Positions 1-9,274 of a stretch of 64,000 nucleotides of DNA are shown here, piece after piece. The translations under genes and the position numbers were made by a program. Position 1 is the stretch's first letter. Every line of letters starts with the position of its first letter. Under the pieces are notes generated by a model, which did no database searches, was not told the origin of the DNA, and saw only the letters and a list, made by a program, of their open reading frames with translations. Origin of the DNA: Ignavibacteriota bacterium (GTDB lineage: Bacteria; Bacteroidota; Ignavibacteria; Ignavibacteriales; Melioribacteraceae); NCBI GenBank assembly GCA_016713565.1, contig JADJOX010000003.1, positions 340,418 through 404,417 on the forward strand, read 5' to 3'.

Positions 1-721
1 CTTCGGCTTCCAAGTTTATTAATTGCCGGAAATTTATATCATTAATTTGTCCAACCAATTCACAGCAAATTTTTCTATTAAGATAATTTTCTATTTCAGC
101 TGATATTTTAAGATCTGCTTTAGATAAAGAATCTAAATCTAACTTGCATTCCACAAATGGATTTTTTATCTCAGCTCCATTATTGAATTGAAGCGAAACT
201 TCTCTAAAAATACCCAAGTTATTATCGGGTGGACTTGGATTCCAATCAACAAATCCAATAGTAAAATCGCCGGGTTTAGGCGGAATAACTTCGATAGCCA
301 AAATATTGTTTCCGGCTTTTATAAAATTATTAATGCAAAATTCAAAACGTCTGTATGATCCAAAAAAATGATTTTCATCTGTAATTAATTTTCCATTAAG
401 CCACACATTTGCTTTATAATTGATTCCATTAAAGTTCAAAACAACATTTTGATTTGTTTGAACTTCGTCCAATTCAAATTCTGTTCTATACCACCAAGGA
501 ATTTTAAATTGTTCGGTTGGAATATTTTTTAAATTTGTTCCAAAATATGGATTTTCATAAACTTTATTCTCAACTAATGAGGCTAAAACAGTTGAAGGAA
601 TTGTTGCATTGTACCAATTTTCCGGATTAAATTTATTCGATGAAATTTCTTCGCCGTTATTGTTTTCAATTTTTTCCGAAGAAATTAATTTCCAATTATT
701 CTGCAATAGTATTTTATTCAT
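1..721 (-). CDS. Glycoside hydrolase family 2 (beta-mannosidase/exo-glucosaminidase type), N-terminal part
   Basis: The frame is open from an ATG at 721 to the window edge, so only the first 240 residues are seen. They match the jelly-roll sugar-binding domain at the N-terminus of GH2 enzymes: PWWYRTEF, then GINYKANVWLNGK, then DWNPSPPDNNLGIFREV. The last motif is typical of the exo-beta-glucosaminidase and endo-beta-mannosidase branch. The catalytic acid/base and nucleophile lie outside the window. No signal peptide is visible, which suggests a cytoplasmic enzyme trimming imported oligosaccharides. It starts 6 bp after the kinase/HAD gene ends, so it is probably the third gene of that operon. 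The exact substrate is not known. Confidence 0.85.
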   Translation of the reverse strand, partial: MNKILLQNNWKLISSEKIENNNGEEISSNKFNPENWYNATIPSTVLASLVENKVYENPYFGTNLKNIPTEQFKIPWWYRTEFELDEVQTNQNVVLNFNGINYKANVWLNGKLITDENHFFGSYRRFEFCINNFIKAGNNILAIEVIPPKPGDFTIGFVDWNPSPPDNNLGIFREVSLQFNNGAEIKNPFVECKLDLDSLSKADLKISAEIENYLNRKICCELVGQINDINFRQLINLEAE

Positions 722-727
722 ATGATA

Positions 728-2620
728 TTAACTTTTAAAAATAATTTTTAATAATTGATTCAATTGAGAAAAATCAGGTATAATAATATTCGCACCGGCT
801 CTAATTAAACGCGTTCTTTTTTTGTAATTCATTCCGTGTCTTCTAACTTCATCGGAAGCAATTCCGATGCACAATGCACCGACTTTTCTGCCTTCAATAA
901 TTTCAACGGGACCGTCGCCAACAACCATTAGGTTTTCACCTTTACAATTTCCCTCTTCTATAATTCTATTTATAACAATTTTCTTTGCGTCGCCAATTTC
1001 ATTTCCTTTGGAACCTCTAATTCCTCCGGAGAATAAATTTGAATAACCCAATGCTTGCGCTTCAGCAACAACGCTATCCTCATCGGTACCGCTTGCTAAA
1101 AATAATTTAAGGTTTTTGCCATGAAAATTTTTAAGCATCTCTACCGAACCTAAAATTGTAAAATCATGAATCGAACGTTCACCATTATTATATTTTTTTA
1201 TTCTATCATTTACGCTGTACATCAAATTATCTAAATAAATTGCTTTGTATTCTGCGGGGGTTTTAACTTTATCCTTTTGTACATAACCTTCTTCCAATAT
1301 AATATCTCTCAATCCCATCATTTGAATTATTGTTTGGATTCCGGTTGTATCGTTAATGAATTTTTCGCAAATAATTGAAAGGCGGTTGTACTCGTCGGAA
1401 GATATCTGCAGTAACTTTTCTCCGCAAATTTCTTCGATCATAACTTTATGCATTACAGTTTCCCAACCTTCTCGTAATGTAGAAATAGTACCGTCATGAT
1501 CTAAAATTACACTTTGAATGTTTAAGTTACATGGAAGTTCTCCTATGATCTCTATTTCAGAATTTTCGAAATATTTAGCTTTTCTCGGATCATAAGCCAA
1601 AGCAAGGTCGTAATTATAATAACTTTCTTCGGCTAATTTTATAATTTCCTCTTGACTAACAGTTCCGGTCTGTTTAATTCTTTTCGCAATAATTGCATAA
1701 GCTAAATTTGCAATTTCCAATGAGGTTTTTACAGACGCGCCGCTTCCAATACAAGCGGCAAAAGTACTTATACAAGCATTGCCGGCGCCGAGTTTATCTA
1801 TTTCACCCGTTAAATAAATTCCGGGAACTGAATGAAAATTATTACCGTCGAAATAAATTAATCCGCTTTCGCCTCTAATCATTAAAAGAGGTGTTTTAAT
1901 TTTATCATATAGTAATTTAAGATACTTTTGCGATAAATCGGAATCTTTCTCGTCAAATAATTCAATACCAAGTTCTTTAGAAATTGAAAAAGAATTAACC
2001 TTCAAAATGGAATTATTAATTCGTACAAATTCATTTCTTAAATCGCAGAAAACTTTACAATTTGGGTTTTCTGCCAAAACATCATTTAGCTTTGTTAATG
2101 CATAATTATTTAAAAGCGGGTTTTTAAACTGCTGGTTTATTATTAAAGCATCTAAAATCTTTATATTTTTTTTCAAATTTTCTAATAAAATATTTAGGCT
2201 TTCATTACTAGAAAAATTTTGCGAACCAAAATCTAAACGGGAAATTTCGTCTTTATTTTCTAAAGGTTTTACGTATGTATAGGTTTCCCAGTCTTTATCC
2301 AATGAAATTAAACTTTCAATATTAATTTTTTTGTCATTTAATTGATATTTCAATTCTCTGCCTAAAATATCATTTCCAAGTAAACCAAAAGCAAAAATAT
2401 TTTTAACGCCAATAGTAACTAAATTATTTGCAATATTTCCCGCGGCTCCAAGCTGTGATTTTATAGAAGAACCGTAAACAACCGGTCTCCCCGTTTCTAT
2501 GGAATTTTCTCCGGTATTTTGTTTAAGATTATAATAGATATCTAAAGCAAAATCTCCTATTACCCCAATTGAAACTTTATCAAAATTTTTGAGCGTATTT
2601 TTTATTTCTTCAATCTGCAT
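728..2620 (-). CDS. PfkB/RfaE-type sugar kinase fused to a HAD phosphatase
   Basis: The first ~350 residues have a ribokinase fold closest to the kinase domain of HldE/RfaE (GNIANNLVTIGV near the N-terminus; LGAGNACISTFAACIGSGAS near residue 285). The last ~270 residues are a capped HAD hydrolase with nucleophile motif DHDGT and a late VVGDGPVEI motif. Such a fusion could phosphorylate a sugar phosphate and then remove one phosphate, the two central steps of heptose-1-phosphate formation; this is inference. The catalytic aspartate of the PfkB GAGD motif is asparagine here, so the kinase half may be weakened or repurposed. The ATG at 2620 is preferred; a TTG at 2632 directly after the gmhA stop is possible. 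It sits between the isomerase and the GH2 gene. Confidence 0.8.
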   Translation of the reverse strand: MQIEEIKNTLKNFDKVSIGVIGDFALDIYYNLKQNTGENSIETGRPVVYGSSIKSQLGAAGNIANNLVTIGVKNIFAFGLLGNDILGRELKYQLNDKKINIESLISLDKDWETYTYVKPLENKDEISRLDFGSQNFSSNESLNILLENLKKNIKILDALIINQQFKNPLLNNYALTKLNDVLAENPNCKVFCDLRNEFVRINNSILKVNSFSISKELGIELFDEKDSDLSQKYLKLLYDKIKTPLLMIRGESGLIYFDGNNFHSVPGIYLTGEIDKLGAGNACISTFAACIGSGASVKTSLEIANLAYAIIAKRIKQTGTVSQEEIIKLAEESYYNYDLALAYDPRKAKYFENSEIEIIGELPCNLNIQSVILDHDGTISTLREGWETVMHKVMIEEICGEKLLQISSDEYNRLSIICEKFINDTTGIQTIIQMMGLRDIILEEGYVQKDKVKTPAEYKAIYLDNLMYSVNDRIKKYNNGERSIHDFTILGSVEMLKNFHGKNLKLFLASGTDEDSVVAEAQALGYSNLFSGGIRGSKGNEIGDAKKIVINRIIEEGNCKGENLMVVGDGPVEIIEGRKVGALCIGIASDEVRRHGMNYKKRTRLIRAGANIIIPDFSQLNQLLKIIFKS

Positions 2621-2632
2621 TTTTTTTTCCAA

Positions 2633-3202
2633 TTACATTTTAAAATTTTCATCTACTGCTTGGCAAATTATATGTCCAATTAAAATATGCATTTCCTGAA
2701 CTCTTGGAGTATCATTTGACGGAACAACAATATTCAAATCGCAATTATTATTAAACTTACCGCCGCCTTTGCCGCTTAAACCCAAAGTTTTACATCCTAT
2801 TTCTCCGGCTTTCAAAAACGCCCTTATTATATTTTCGCTGTTTCCGGTAGATGAAATTCCTATTACAAGATCATTTTTCTGAGCTAAAGCTTCTATTTGT
2901 CTTTGGAAAACGAACTCATAACCGTAATCATTTCCGATTGCAGTTAAAGCCGAAGTATCAGTTGTAATAGCAATTGCAGGCAGACCTTTTCTCTCTACTT
3001 TATATCTTCCGGTAAACTCGGCTGCAATATGCTGAGCATCAGCCGCACTTCCTCCATTTCCCATAAGAATAATTTTACTATTCGTTTTCAAGGTATTGAC
3101 CGCCAATTCACAAGCTTTTTCTATATCAGGTTGTAAAAGCTCTATTACTTCTTCAATAACAATTTTATGAGAAAGCAATTCTTGTTCAATTATTTTTTTC
3201 AT
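2633..3202 (-). CDS. gmhA: Sedoheptulose-7-phosphate isomerase (GmhA-type SIS protein)
   Basis: This 189-residue protein is full length for the GmhA family. It carries MGNGGSAADAQHIAAEFTGRY, then ISSTGNSENIIRA and the C-terminal HILIGHIICQAVD. GmhA converts sedoheptulose 7-phosphate to D-glycero-D-manno-heptose 7-phosphate in ADP-heptose synthesis. Its stop touches the start of the kinase/HAD fusion, so the two are probably cotranscribed and may act in sequence. Placement next to a LacI regulator, a GH2 enzyme and FucI is unusual for a lipopolysaccharide gene, so a role on another sugar phosphate is possible. Confidence 0.88.
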   Translation of the reverse strand: MKKIIEQELLSHKIVIEEVIELLQPDIEKACELAVNTLKTNSKIILMGNGGSAADAQHIAAEFTGRYKVERKGLPAIAITTDTSALTAIGNDYGYEFVFQRQIEALAQKNDLVIGISSTGNSENIIRAFLKAGEIGCKTLGLSGKGGGKFNNNCDLNIVVPSNDTPRVQEMHILIGHIICQAVDENFKM

Positions 3203-3228
3203 AGTTTTATTTTTGTATTTTATAAAGG

Positions 3229-3238
3229 CAAACGATTG
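3229..3238. promoter_or_regulatory. Candidate LacI-family operator, gmhA side
   Basis: The 10-mer CAAACGATTG is an imperfect palindrome with a central CG, 27 bp upstream of gmhA. It differs at one position from the perfect palindrome at 3381-3390. LacI-family operators commonly have a central CG, and a divergent LacI gene lies next door, so binding by that regulator is a reasonable inference. Confidence 0.45.
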
Positions 3239-3379
3239 TTTATTTCAAAATTAGACATAATGATTCAATAATTCAATATAAATAAATCTGTCGCTTACTT
3301 CAAAAATAAAATACATTTAGACAAATAATTCAATTTTGATTATTGATTTTAAAATTATATATTGATTTTTAGATATTCG

Positions 3380-3391
3380 ACAATCGATTGT
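3380..3391. promoter_or_regulatory. Candidate LacI-family operator, regulator side
   Basis: ACAATCGATTGT is a perfect 12-bp palindrome with a central CG, 59 bp upstream of the lacI-type gene. It shares 9 of its 10 core bases with the site at 3229-3238. Two matching sites about 150 bp apart in a divergent promoter region suggest autoregulation and possibly DNA looping. Confidence 0.5.
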
Positions 3392-3450
3392 TCTGAAGAT
3401 GTTTACAGTTTTTCATAAATTTACTCTTAAATTATTAGGGAATTTATTAT

Positions 3451-4470
3451 ATGGCACCTACTCTTAAGGATGTAGCTGCTTATGTTGGAGTTCACCCTTC
3501 AACCGTATCTAGAGTGCTTCGCGGAAAAGAGAATTTAAAAATTTCTGCAAAAACCCATGAAAAAATTATTAAAGCAGTAAAAGAACTGAATTACATACCG
3601 GATTTTACCGCACGTGCTCTTAGAATGAAAAAAAGTTTCACAATCGGATTGGTAGTCCCCGATATTTTAAATCCGTATTTTGCGAGAATTGCCAGAAGAA
3701 TTGAACAATTAGGTTTTGAGAAAAGATATACGGTTATTGTTTGTAATACAGATGAAGATCAGGAAAAAGAGATTTTATATCTCAATCAATTGATATCCCG
3801 AGGTGTTGACGGAATAATTTTAGCACCCGTTCAAGACAGCGATGATCATATAAAAGATTTAGTTGTAAAGAAAATTCCGTTCGTTTTAATTGACAGAATA
3901 TTTGACGGAATTGATGTCGATTCTGTTATTACCAACAATGCTGAATCCGTAGTTAAAGCAATGGCCCATTTAGTTAAATTAGGTCATACAAAAATTGCGT
4001 TCCTTAGAGGACAAAAAAATATTTACACAATTAAAAATAGATTAATAGGATATAAACAGGCATTAAAGGAATTTAATTTGCCTTTTAATGAAAACTATAT
4101 TGTTGGTGAAGGTTTTGAATTTGAACACGGGTATGAAGCAACGCTGCAATTATTAAATTTACAAGATTTACCTACGGCAATTGTATCTTCGGGCGGCGAT
4201 TTGGTTACATTGGGAGCTATTAAAGCGATAATTGAGAAAGGACTTAAAATACCGGAGAATATTTCATTGGTCGGTTTTTTCGACGGTTTTTATTCTCCCT
4301 ATTTATCAACTCCTTTAACAACAATAACACATTATAGGCAAAAAATTGGTGAAAAAGCCTTTAAATTGTTGTTGAAACAAATTGAAACGAACAAACAAAA
4401 CAATCCGAAAATTGTTTGTGTTGATACAAAATTTGAGATAAGAAAATCTACTGCTAAACCTGTGCAATAA
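3451..4470 (+). CDS. LacI/GalR-family transcriptional regulator
   Basis: The N-terminal helix-turn-helix reads PTLKDVAAYVGVHPSTVSRVL, followed by the hinge FTARALRMKKSFTIGLVVPD and a periplasmic-binding-protein-like effector domain. The length of 339 residues is normal. It is encoded divergently from the gmhA operon and 47 bp upstream of fucI, so it is likely to control both directions through the two palindromes between 3229 and 3391. The inducer is unknown; fucose, a related deoxysugar or a phosphorylated intermediate would fit the neighbours. Confidence 0.93.
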   Translation: MAPTLKDVAAYVGVHPSTVSRVLRGKENLKISAKTHEKIIKAVKELNYIPDFTARALRMKKSFTIGLVVPDILNPYFARIARRIEQLGFEKRYTVIVCNTDEDQEKEILYLNQLISRGVDGIILAPVQDSDDHIKDLVVKKIPFVLIDRIFDGIDVDSVITNNAESVVKAMAHLVKLGHTKIAFLRGQKNIYTIKNRLIGYKQALKEFNLPFNENYIVGEGFEFEHGYEATLQLLNLQDLPTAIVSSGGDLVTLGAIKAIIEKGLKIPENISLVGFFDGFYSPYLSTPLTTITHYRQKIGEKAFKLLLKQIETNKQNNPKIVCVDTKFEIRKSTAKPVQ

Positions 4471-4517
4471 TGTGAAAAAATTAATTAAATTTATTGATAA
4501 ATATTGGGAAATTACAA

Positions 4518-6323
4518 ATGACATTTGAAAATAATTCCAAAGCAGAAATTAGATTAAAAGGATCTTTACCTAAAATAGGAATTCGACCGGTTATTGACGG
4601 CAGAAGAAACGGTGTTAGAGAATCTTTAGAAGATCAAACCATGAATATGGCAAAATCTGCCGCAGAATTTTTATCTAAAAATCTAAAACATTCAAATGGA
4701 ATGCCGGTAGAATGCATTATCGCCGACACAACTATCGGCGGCGTTGTTGAAGCTGCTTTGACTGCAGAAAAATTTGCTAGAGAAGGAGTTGGGGTTTCAA
4801 TTACCGTTACTCCTGCCTGGTGTTACGGCACCGAAGTAATGGATCTTGATCCGCTTACACCAAAAGCTATTTGGGGTTTTAACGGAACGGAAAGACCCGG
4901 TGCTGTTTACTTGGCTGCGGCTCTCGCAGGTTATAGTCAAAAAGGGTTGCCGACTTTTAGTATTTACGGAAGAAATGTCCAAGATTCAACAGATACATCA
5001 ATTCCTGATGATGTTAAACAAAAACTTTTGTTGTTTTCGAAAGCCGGATTAGCCGTTGCTGAAATGCGTAATAAATCTTATTTGGCAATCGGCGGTGTTT
5101 CTATGGGAATTGTTGGTTCAATTGTCGATCAAGATTTTCTTCAAAACTACCTTGGTATGAGAACTTCCACGGTAGATATGACTGAGTTAATTAGAAGAAT
5201 GGAAGAAGGTATTTTTGACAAAACAGAATTTGAAAAAGCTCTGAAATGGACCAAGGAAAACTGCGTTGAAGGTGAAGATATAAACAAAAAGGAAAAACAG
5301 GTTTCACGAGAACAAAAAGATAAAGATTGGGAAACCGTTGTTATGATGACGATAATTATGAGAGATTTGATGGTTGGAAATCCTAAACTGAAAGAAATTG
5401 GATTCGAAGAAGAATCAATGGGAAATAACGCAATTGCATCGGGATTCCAAGGTCAAAGGCAATGGACAGATCACTTCCCCAACGGAGATTTTTCTGAAGC
5501 AATTTTAAATTCATCATTCGATTGGAACGGAGTTAGAGAAGCATTTACGGTCGCGACCGAAAATGACAGTTTAAATGGAATATCTATGCTGTTCGGCCAT
5601 TTATTGACAAATACAGCTCAAATTTTTTCTGATGTTAGAACTTTTTGGAGTCCAGAATCGGTAAAAAGAGTTTCGAATTATGATTTAACCGGAAAAGCCA
5701 AAAACGGTATTATTCATTTAATAAATTCCGGATCAACAACTTTAGACGGTACCGGAAGACAAAAACAAAATGGAACTTCAATTATGAAACCATTTTGGGA
5801 AATTACAAACACTGATGTTGAAGAATGTTTAAAAGCTACAAAATGGTGCCCCGCTAACTTGGGTTATTTTAGAGGCGGCGGATACTCTTCTCAATTCTTA
5901 ACAACAGGAGAAATGCCGGTTACAATGTGTAGAATAAATATGATAAAAGGTTTGGGACCTGTTTTACAAATTGCCGAAGGTTATACTGTTGATATTCCAA
6001 TTGAAGTTCACAATATTTTAGATAGAAGAACAGACCCGACTTGGCCTACAACTTGGTTTGCACCAATATTAACAGGTAACGGCGCATTTGTTGATGTTTA
6101 TTCCGTTATGAAAAATTGGGGCGCAAATCACGGTGCAATAAGTTACGGACACATTGGAGATAAATTAATTACTCTTGCTTCTATGTTAAGAATTCCGGTA
6201 AATATGCACAATATTTCTGAAGATAGAATTTTTAGACCAAGTGCGTGGAATGCCTTTGGAACAAGTAATTTAGAATCTGCCGATTTTGAGGCGTGCAAGA
6301 ATTTTGGTCCGCTTTACGGTTAA
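4518..6323 (+). CDS. fucI: L-fucose isomerase
   Basis: The protein is alignable by eye over its full length with E. coli FucI (KIGIRPVIDGRR, ITVTPAWCYG, IWGFNGTERPGAVYLAAAL, WPTTWFAP). The metal-binding and catalytic residues are present in VATENDSLNG, SDVRTFW and WGANHG. It converts L-fucose to L-fuculose and often also D-arabinose to D-ribulose. I place the start at ATG 4518, preceded by TTGGGAA; a TTG at 4494 is less likely. No fuculokinase or aldolase is next to it in the window. It follows the LacI gene by 47 bp and is probably cotranscribed with it. Confidence 0.95.
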   Translation: MTFENNSKAEIRLKGSLPKIGIRPVIDGRRNGVRESLEDQTMNMAKSAAEFLSKNLKHSNGMPVECIIADTTIGGVVEAALTAEKFAREGVGVSITVTPAWCYGTEVMDLDPLTPKAIWGFNGTERPGAVYLAAALAGYSQKGLPTFSIYGRNVQDSTDTSIPDDVKQKLLLFSKAGLAVAEMRNKSYLAIGGVSMGIVGSIVDQDFLQNYLGMRTSTVDMTELIRRMEEGIFDKTEFEKALKWTKENCVEGEDINKKEKQVSREQKDKDWETVVMMTIIMRDLMVGNPKLKEIGFEEESMGNNAIASGFQGQRQWTDHFPNGDFSEAILNSSFDWNGVREAFTVATENDSLNGISMLFGHLLTNTAQIFSDVRTFWSPESVKRVSNYDLTGKAKNGIIHLINSGSTTLDGTGRQKQNGTSIMKPFWEITNTDVEECLKATKWCPANLGYFRGGGYSSQFLTTGEMPVTMCRINMIKGLGPVLQIAEGYTVDIPIEVHNILDRRTDPTWPTTWFAPILTGNGAFVDVYSVMKNWGANHGAISYGHIGDKLITLASMLRIPVNMHNISEDRIFRPSAWNAFGTSNLESADFEACKNFGPLYG

Positions 6324-6330
6324 AATAAGT

Positions 6331-7212
6331 TTAGCAATTATTATCGCAGTTAGTATTTTCAAATTGGATTGTTGTATGGTTTATTCCGAATTCATGCAGC
6401 AATCCTTCATTTAAATCTTTTAGAAGCTTATCTGTTTCTGTATTAGTTTTTGGTATTAGATGTACCGTTAACGCAGTTTCCGAAGTACTTAAAGCCCAAA
6501 TGTGCAGATCATGCAGCGATTCGATTTCAAATTTTTCAACTATATATTTTTTGACATTTTCAATATTAATATTTGCCGGAACGCCGTCAATTGACAAGAC
6601 CATTGATTCTTTTAATAATTTCCAGGTGCCGCCAAAAATTACAAATACAATTATAATGCTGATTGCTGAATCCAACCAATAATAATTGGTAAGTTTAATC
6701 AATAAACCGGAAAATACAACGCTGGCGGAAATCATCGCATCTGTAAACATATGAAGATAAGCACCTTTAATATTTAGATCATGATCCTTCCCTTCTATAA
6801 ATAATTTCGCGGTTAATCCATTAATAATTACACCAATTCCGGCAACTATCATTACAATAAATCCATCAACAGTTTTCTCTGAATTTAATCTTTCAATTGC
6901 TTCCCACAAAATTATTCCCAAAGCAAAAATTAAAATCAGCGCGTTAAGCATTGCGGCTAAAATGGATGTTCTTTTATAACCATAAGTAAAATTTTTAGTG
7001 GGTTTTTTAAGAATTAAATAATTAGCTATCCAAGCAATAAGCAATCCCAAAACATCGCTTAAATTATGACCCGCATCCGCTATAAGTGCCAATGAATTGT
7101 AAGCTAATCCGAAAATTATTTCAATAATTATAAAAACGGAATTTAATATTATCCCTAATTTAAATTTTTGATTAAACTCGTTATGGTCAATATGCTGATG
7201 ATTATGGCTCAT
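6331..7212 (-). CDS. Cation diffusion facilitator (CzcD/ZitB-type metal exporter)
   Basis: The protein begins with a His-rich stretch (MSHNHQHIDHNEF) and has six predicted membrane helices. The metal-binding pairs are seen in LIADAGHNLSDV (helix 2) and HMFTDAMISASV (helix 5), followed by a cytoplasmic domain with HDLHIWALS. It exports divalent metal such as zinc from the cytoplasm in exchange for protons. The ATG at 7212 matches the usual start of this family; an in-frame GTG at 7233 lies inside an inverted repeat. It follows the TonB receptor gene on the same strand, in a metal-handling group. Confidence 0.9.
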   Translation of the reverse strand: MSHNHQHIDHNEFNQKFKLGIILNSVFIIIEIIFGLAYNSLALIADAGHNLSDVLGLLIAWIANYLILKKPTKNFTYGYKRTSILAAMLNALILIFALGIILWEAIERLNSEKTVDGFIVMIVAGIGVIINGLTAKLFIEGKDHDLNIKGAYLHMFTDAMISASVVFSGLLIKLTNYYWLDSAISIIIVFVIFGGTWKLLKESMVLSIDGVPANINIENVKKYIVEKFEIESLHDLHIWALSTSETALTVHLIPKTNTETDKLLKDLNEGLLHEFGINHTTIQFENTNCDNNC

Positions 7213-7228
7213 TCTTTTTAATATTTTT

Positions 7229-7266
7229 CTCACTCACCAAAATACAAAATACTTTTGATGAGTGAG
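7229..7266. promoter_or_regulatory. Inverted repeat upstream of the CDF gene, candidate operator
   Basis: Two 14-base arms (7229-7242 and 7253-7266) match at 13 of 14 positions around a 10-base centre. The arms carry CTCACTCA/TGAGTGAG, a pattern common in TetR-type operators in front of efflux genes. The repeat lies between the receptor gene stop and the CDF start. An RNA hairpin role is possible, as a T-rich run follows on the + strand, but no + strand gene ends here. Confidence 0.4.
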
Positions 7267-7280
7267 TATTTTTGTTCTTT

Positions 7281-9140
7281 TTATAATAGTTGATTTGTTT
7301 TAAATGAAATTCTAAAAATCCGACCCGGTTCATAAACTTTTATACCTGCTGCAAACGGATCTCTCATAAACGATAAATGCTGATAATAATTTGCATTTAA
7401 AAGATTCTCAATATCAAGTGAAATTTCATTCCCGCTTAAGTTATACATTAAACCTAAGTCTAATTTATTCCAAGCACCCGATGTTGTTTCATTTAATAGA
7501 TCATCCACTCTTAGTTGTGCGTCGTTATAAGTATGTTTCAAAAACGCAACCAATCCGAAATATTCCGGCGAAATTATTTTTGTACTTATTTTCAATGGCG
7601 GAATTTCTGCCAAAGGCGAATTGTTTGTTGTATTCTTTGCCCAAATATATGAAGCATCAATTACAATAAATTTGTAATTCAAATTTAAATTTGAACCCAA
7701 CATAAACGCATCTACATTGGCGTAAGTCAAAAAAGAGGTTTGCATTATTTTTTGTTTCGTCAAATTATTATAATTCCACACTTTTGATCCGAATAATTCC
7801 AAATTTATATTTTCATAAGTTATGGAACCTCGTAAAGTTCCTTTAATTGGCTGATTTAAATTCGAATTTCCCGACCAGGATGGTTTTGCCATCGGTTTTT
7901 GAACAGCAATAAATAAACTTTCAGTTTCAGGACTTTCGCTATTTACTTCAACAATTCCGCCTATTGCCAATTGATTGTTCACAGCATAAAGATGCGACAA
8001 TCCCAAGCTGAAGATTGGGAAAAATCTTGAAAGCTGAACCTCACTAAAGTAATTTTTATAAAATTCTTCTCGTGATTTATCACCTACCGTTTGGTATGAA
8101 AATCCTATTTTACCATAAAGTCTAATTGTCTCAAAATCAATTGACTTGAACAAATTAGCATTATACGAATTAACATTTGGTATTAAATCATTATCAATAT
8201 GCATCATAGCATTATGGAAAAAATTATTCGCAACCCAATTTCTGAAAATAACTTCATAGAAACTTCCTATTGCGCCAATTGTTAAGTTTTTTGCCGAAGT
8301 TCTCATTAACATTGTATTAACACGAAGATCATTATCCATAACATGATTTGTATAATTAAAATATATTTTATGATCATCATACCTTAAAAAGGCGCTGTAT
8401 ACTCTGTTAAATCTTTCATCCATTTGAAGATATGGGAAAGAAACATTTTCTGTATACGCCGCCGATACTCCGTAAGATATTAAATTCAAATTTCCTCTTA
8501 TGGAAGCTTCAGCTAATTTAAAATTAAAATTATCTTTAAAGCCGTAATTATCTGAAAAAGAATTTTTACTTCCATCAACAAATGGAGTTCCATTAGCATA
8601 CCTGAATGAAATTCTATGATCTGAATAATCTGCCGAAGTTGCAATATCCAAGCCGTTTTGCGCTCCGGCTAAAGCAGAAATTGCCGCCTGAATTCTCATT
8701 GCATCCGAAATAGATGATCTGTTGAATTTTACGACACCTCCTAATCCCGATTGAATATTGCCACTTGTTTTATTCAAACGGACAAATTCCAAATCCAATG
8801 GGTTTACTCGTGTAAGCGGAGAATCCATTCTATTTGGACAAGCTGAATGATAACGTTCTCCGTCAACAACTATATTGATATCTCCTCTTTTTAATCCATC
8901 GGCATAAATATCCTGCGCAAAAAATACACCTTTGCGAATTAAACTAAATCCATTATTACCTAAAACATTTTCTAAATTATCTTTTGATATTCTATTGTTA
9001 ACTTCACCTAAGTTCAATCTTTTTGAATTTATTTCAACTTGATCTAGCCAATAATTCTTTAAACTATCTTGTTTATTTTCCTGCGGTAATATTTGAGCTG
9101 TAACAAATAATACCAGAAAAAGCACATTTTTTTTAAACAC
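7281..9140 (-). CDS. TonB-dependent outer-membrane receptor, OprC/NosA-like (probable copper uptake)
   Basis: A signal peptide (MFKKNVLFLVLFVTAQILP) precedes a short TonB-box region, a plug domain and a long beta barrel that ends in the aromatic-rich pattern of outer-membrane proteins. In the plug near residue 100 is ACPNRMDSP. This matches the CxxxM copper-binding motif of the OprC/NosA receptors. A histidine/methionine-rich loop (FHNAMMHID) occurs later in the barrel and might supply further ligands. At 619 residues it is somewhat shorter than typical siderophore receptors. It lies between a small Cys/Met protein and a metal exporter. Copper specificity is inferred from the motif. Confidence 0.85.
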   Translation of the reverse strand: MFKKNVLFLVLFVTAQILPQENKQDSLKNYWLDQVEINSKRLNLGEVNNRISKDNLENVLGNNGFSLIRKGVFFAQDIYADGLKRGDINIVVDGERYHSACPNRMDSPLTRVNPLDLEFVRLNKTSGNIQSGLGGVVKFNRSSISDAMRIQAAISALAGAQNGLDIATSADYSDHRISFRYANGTPFVDGSKNSFSDNYGFKDNFNFKLAEASIRGNLNLISYGVSAAYTENVSFPYLQMDERFNRVYSAFLRYDDHKIYFNYTNHVMDNDLRVNTMLMRTSAKNLTIGAIGSFYEVIFRNWVANNFFHNAMMHIDNDLIPNVNSYNANLFKSIDFETIRLYGKIGFSYQTVGDKSREEFYKNYFSEVQLSRFFPIFSLGLSHLYAVNNQLAIGGIVEVNSESPETESLFIAVQKPMAKPSWSGNSNLNQPIKGTLRGSITYENINLELFGSKVWNYNNLTKQKIMQTSFLTYANVDAFMLGSNLNLNYKFIVIDASYIWAKNTTNNSPLAEIPPLKISTKIISPEYFGLVAFLKHTYNDAQLRVDDLLNETTSGAWNKLDLGLMYNLSGNEISLDIENLLNANYYQHLSFMRDPFAAGIKVYEPGRIFRISFKTNQLL

Positions 9141-9274
9141 TTTTATCCTCTCTGAGTTTAATAATTCTCGTTATTACATAAGTTATTTAATGAAACAATA
9201 ATCCAGCGGAATTTAAAATGCATTCCAATAAAACATTAAGGATTTTGTTTTAATTACAAAGAGCTTTAAAATTA

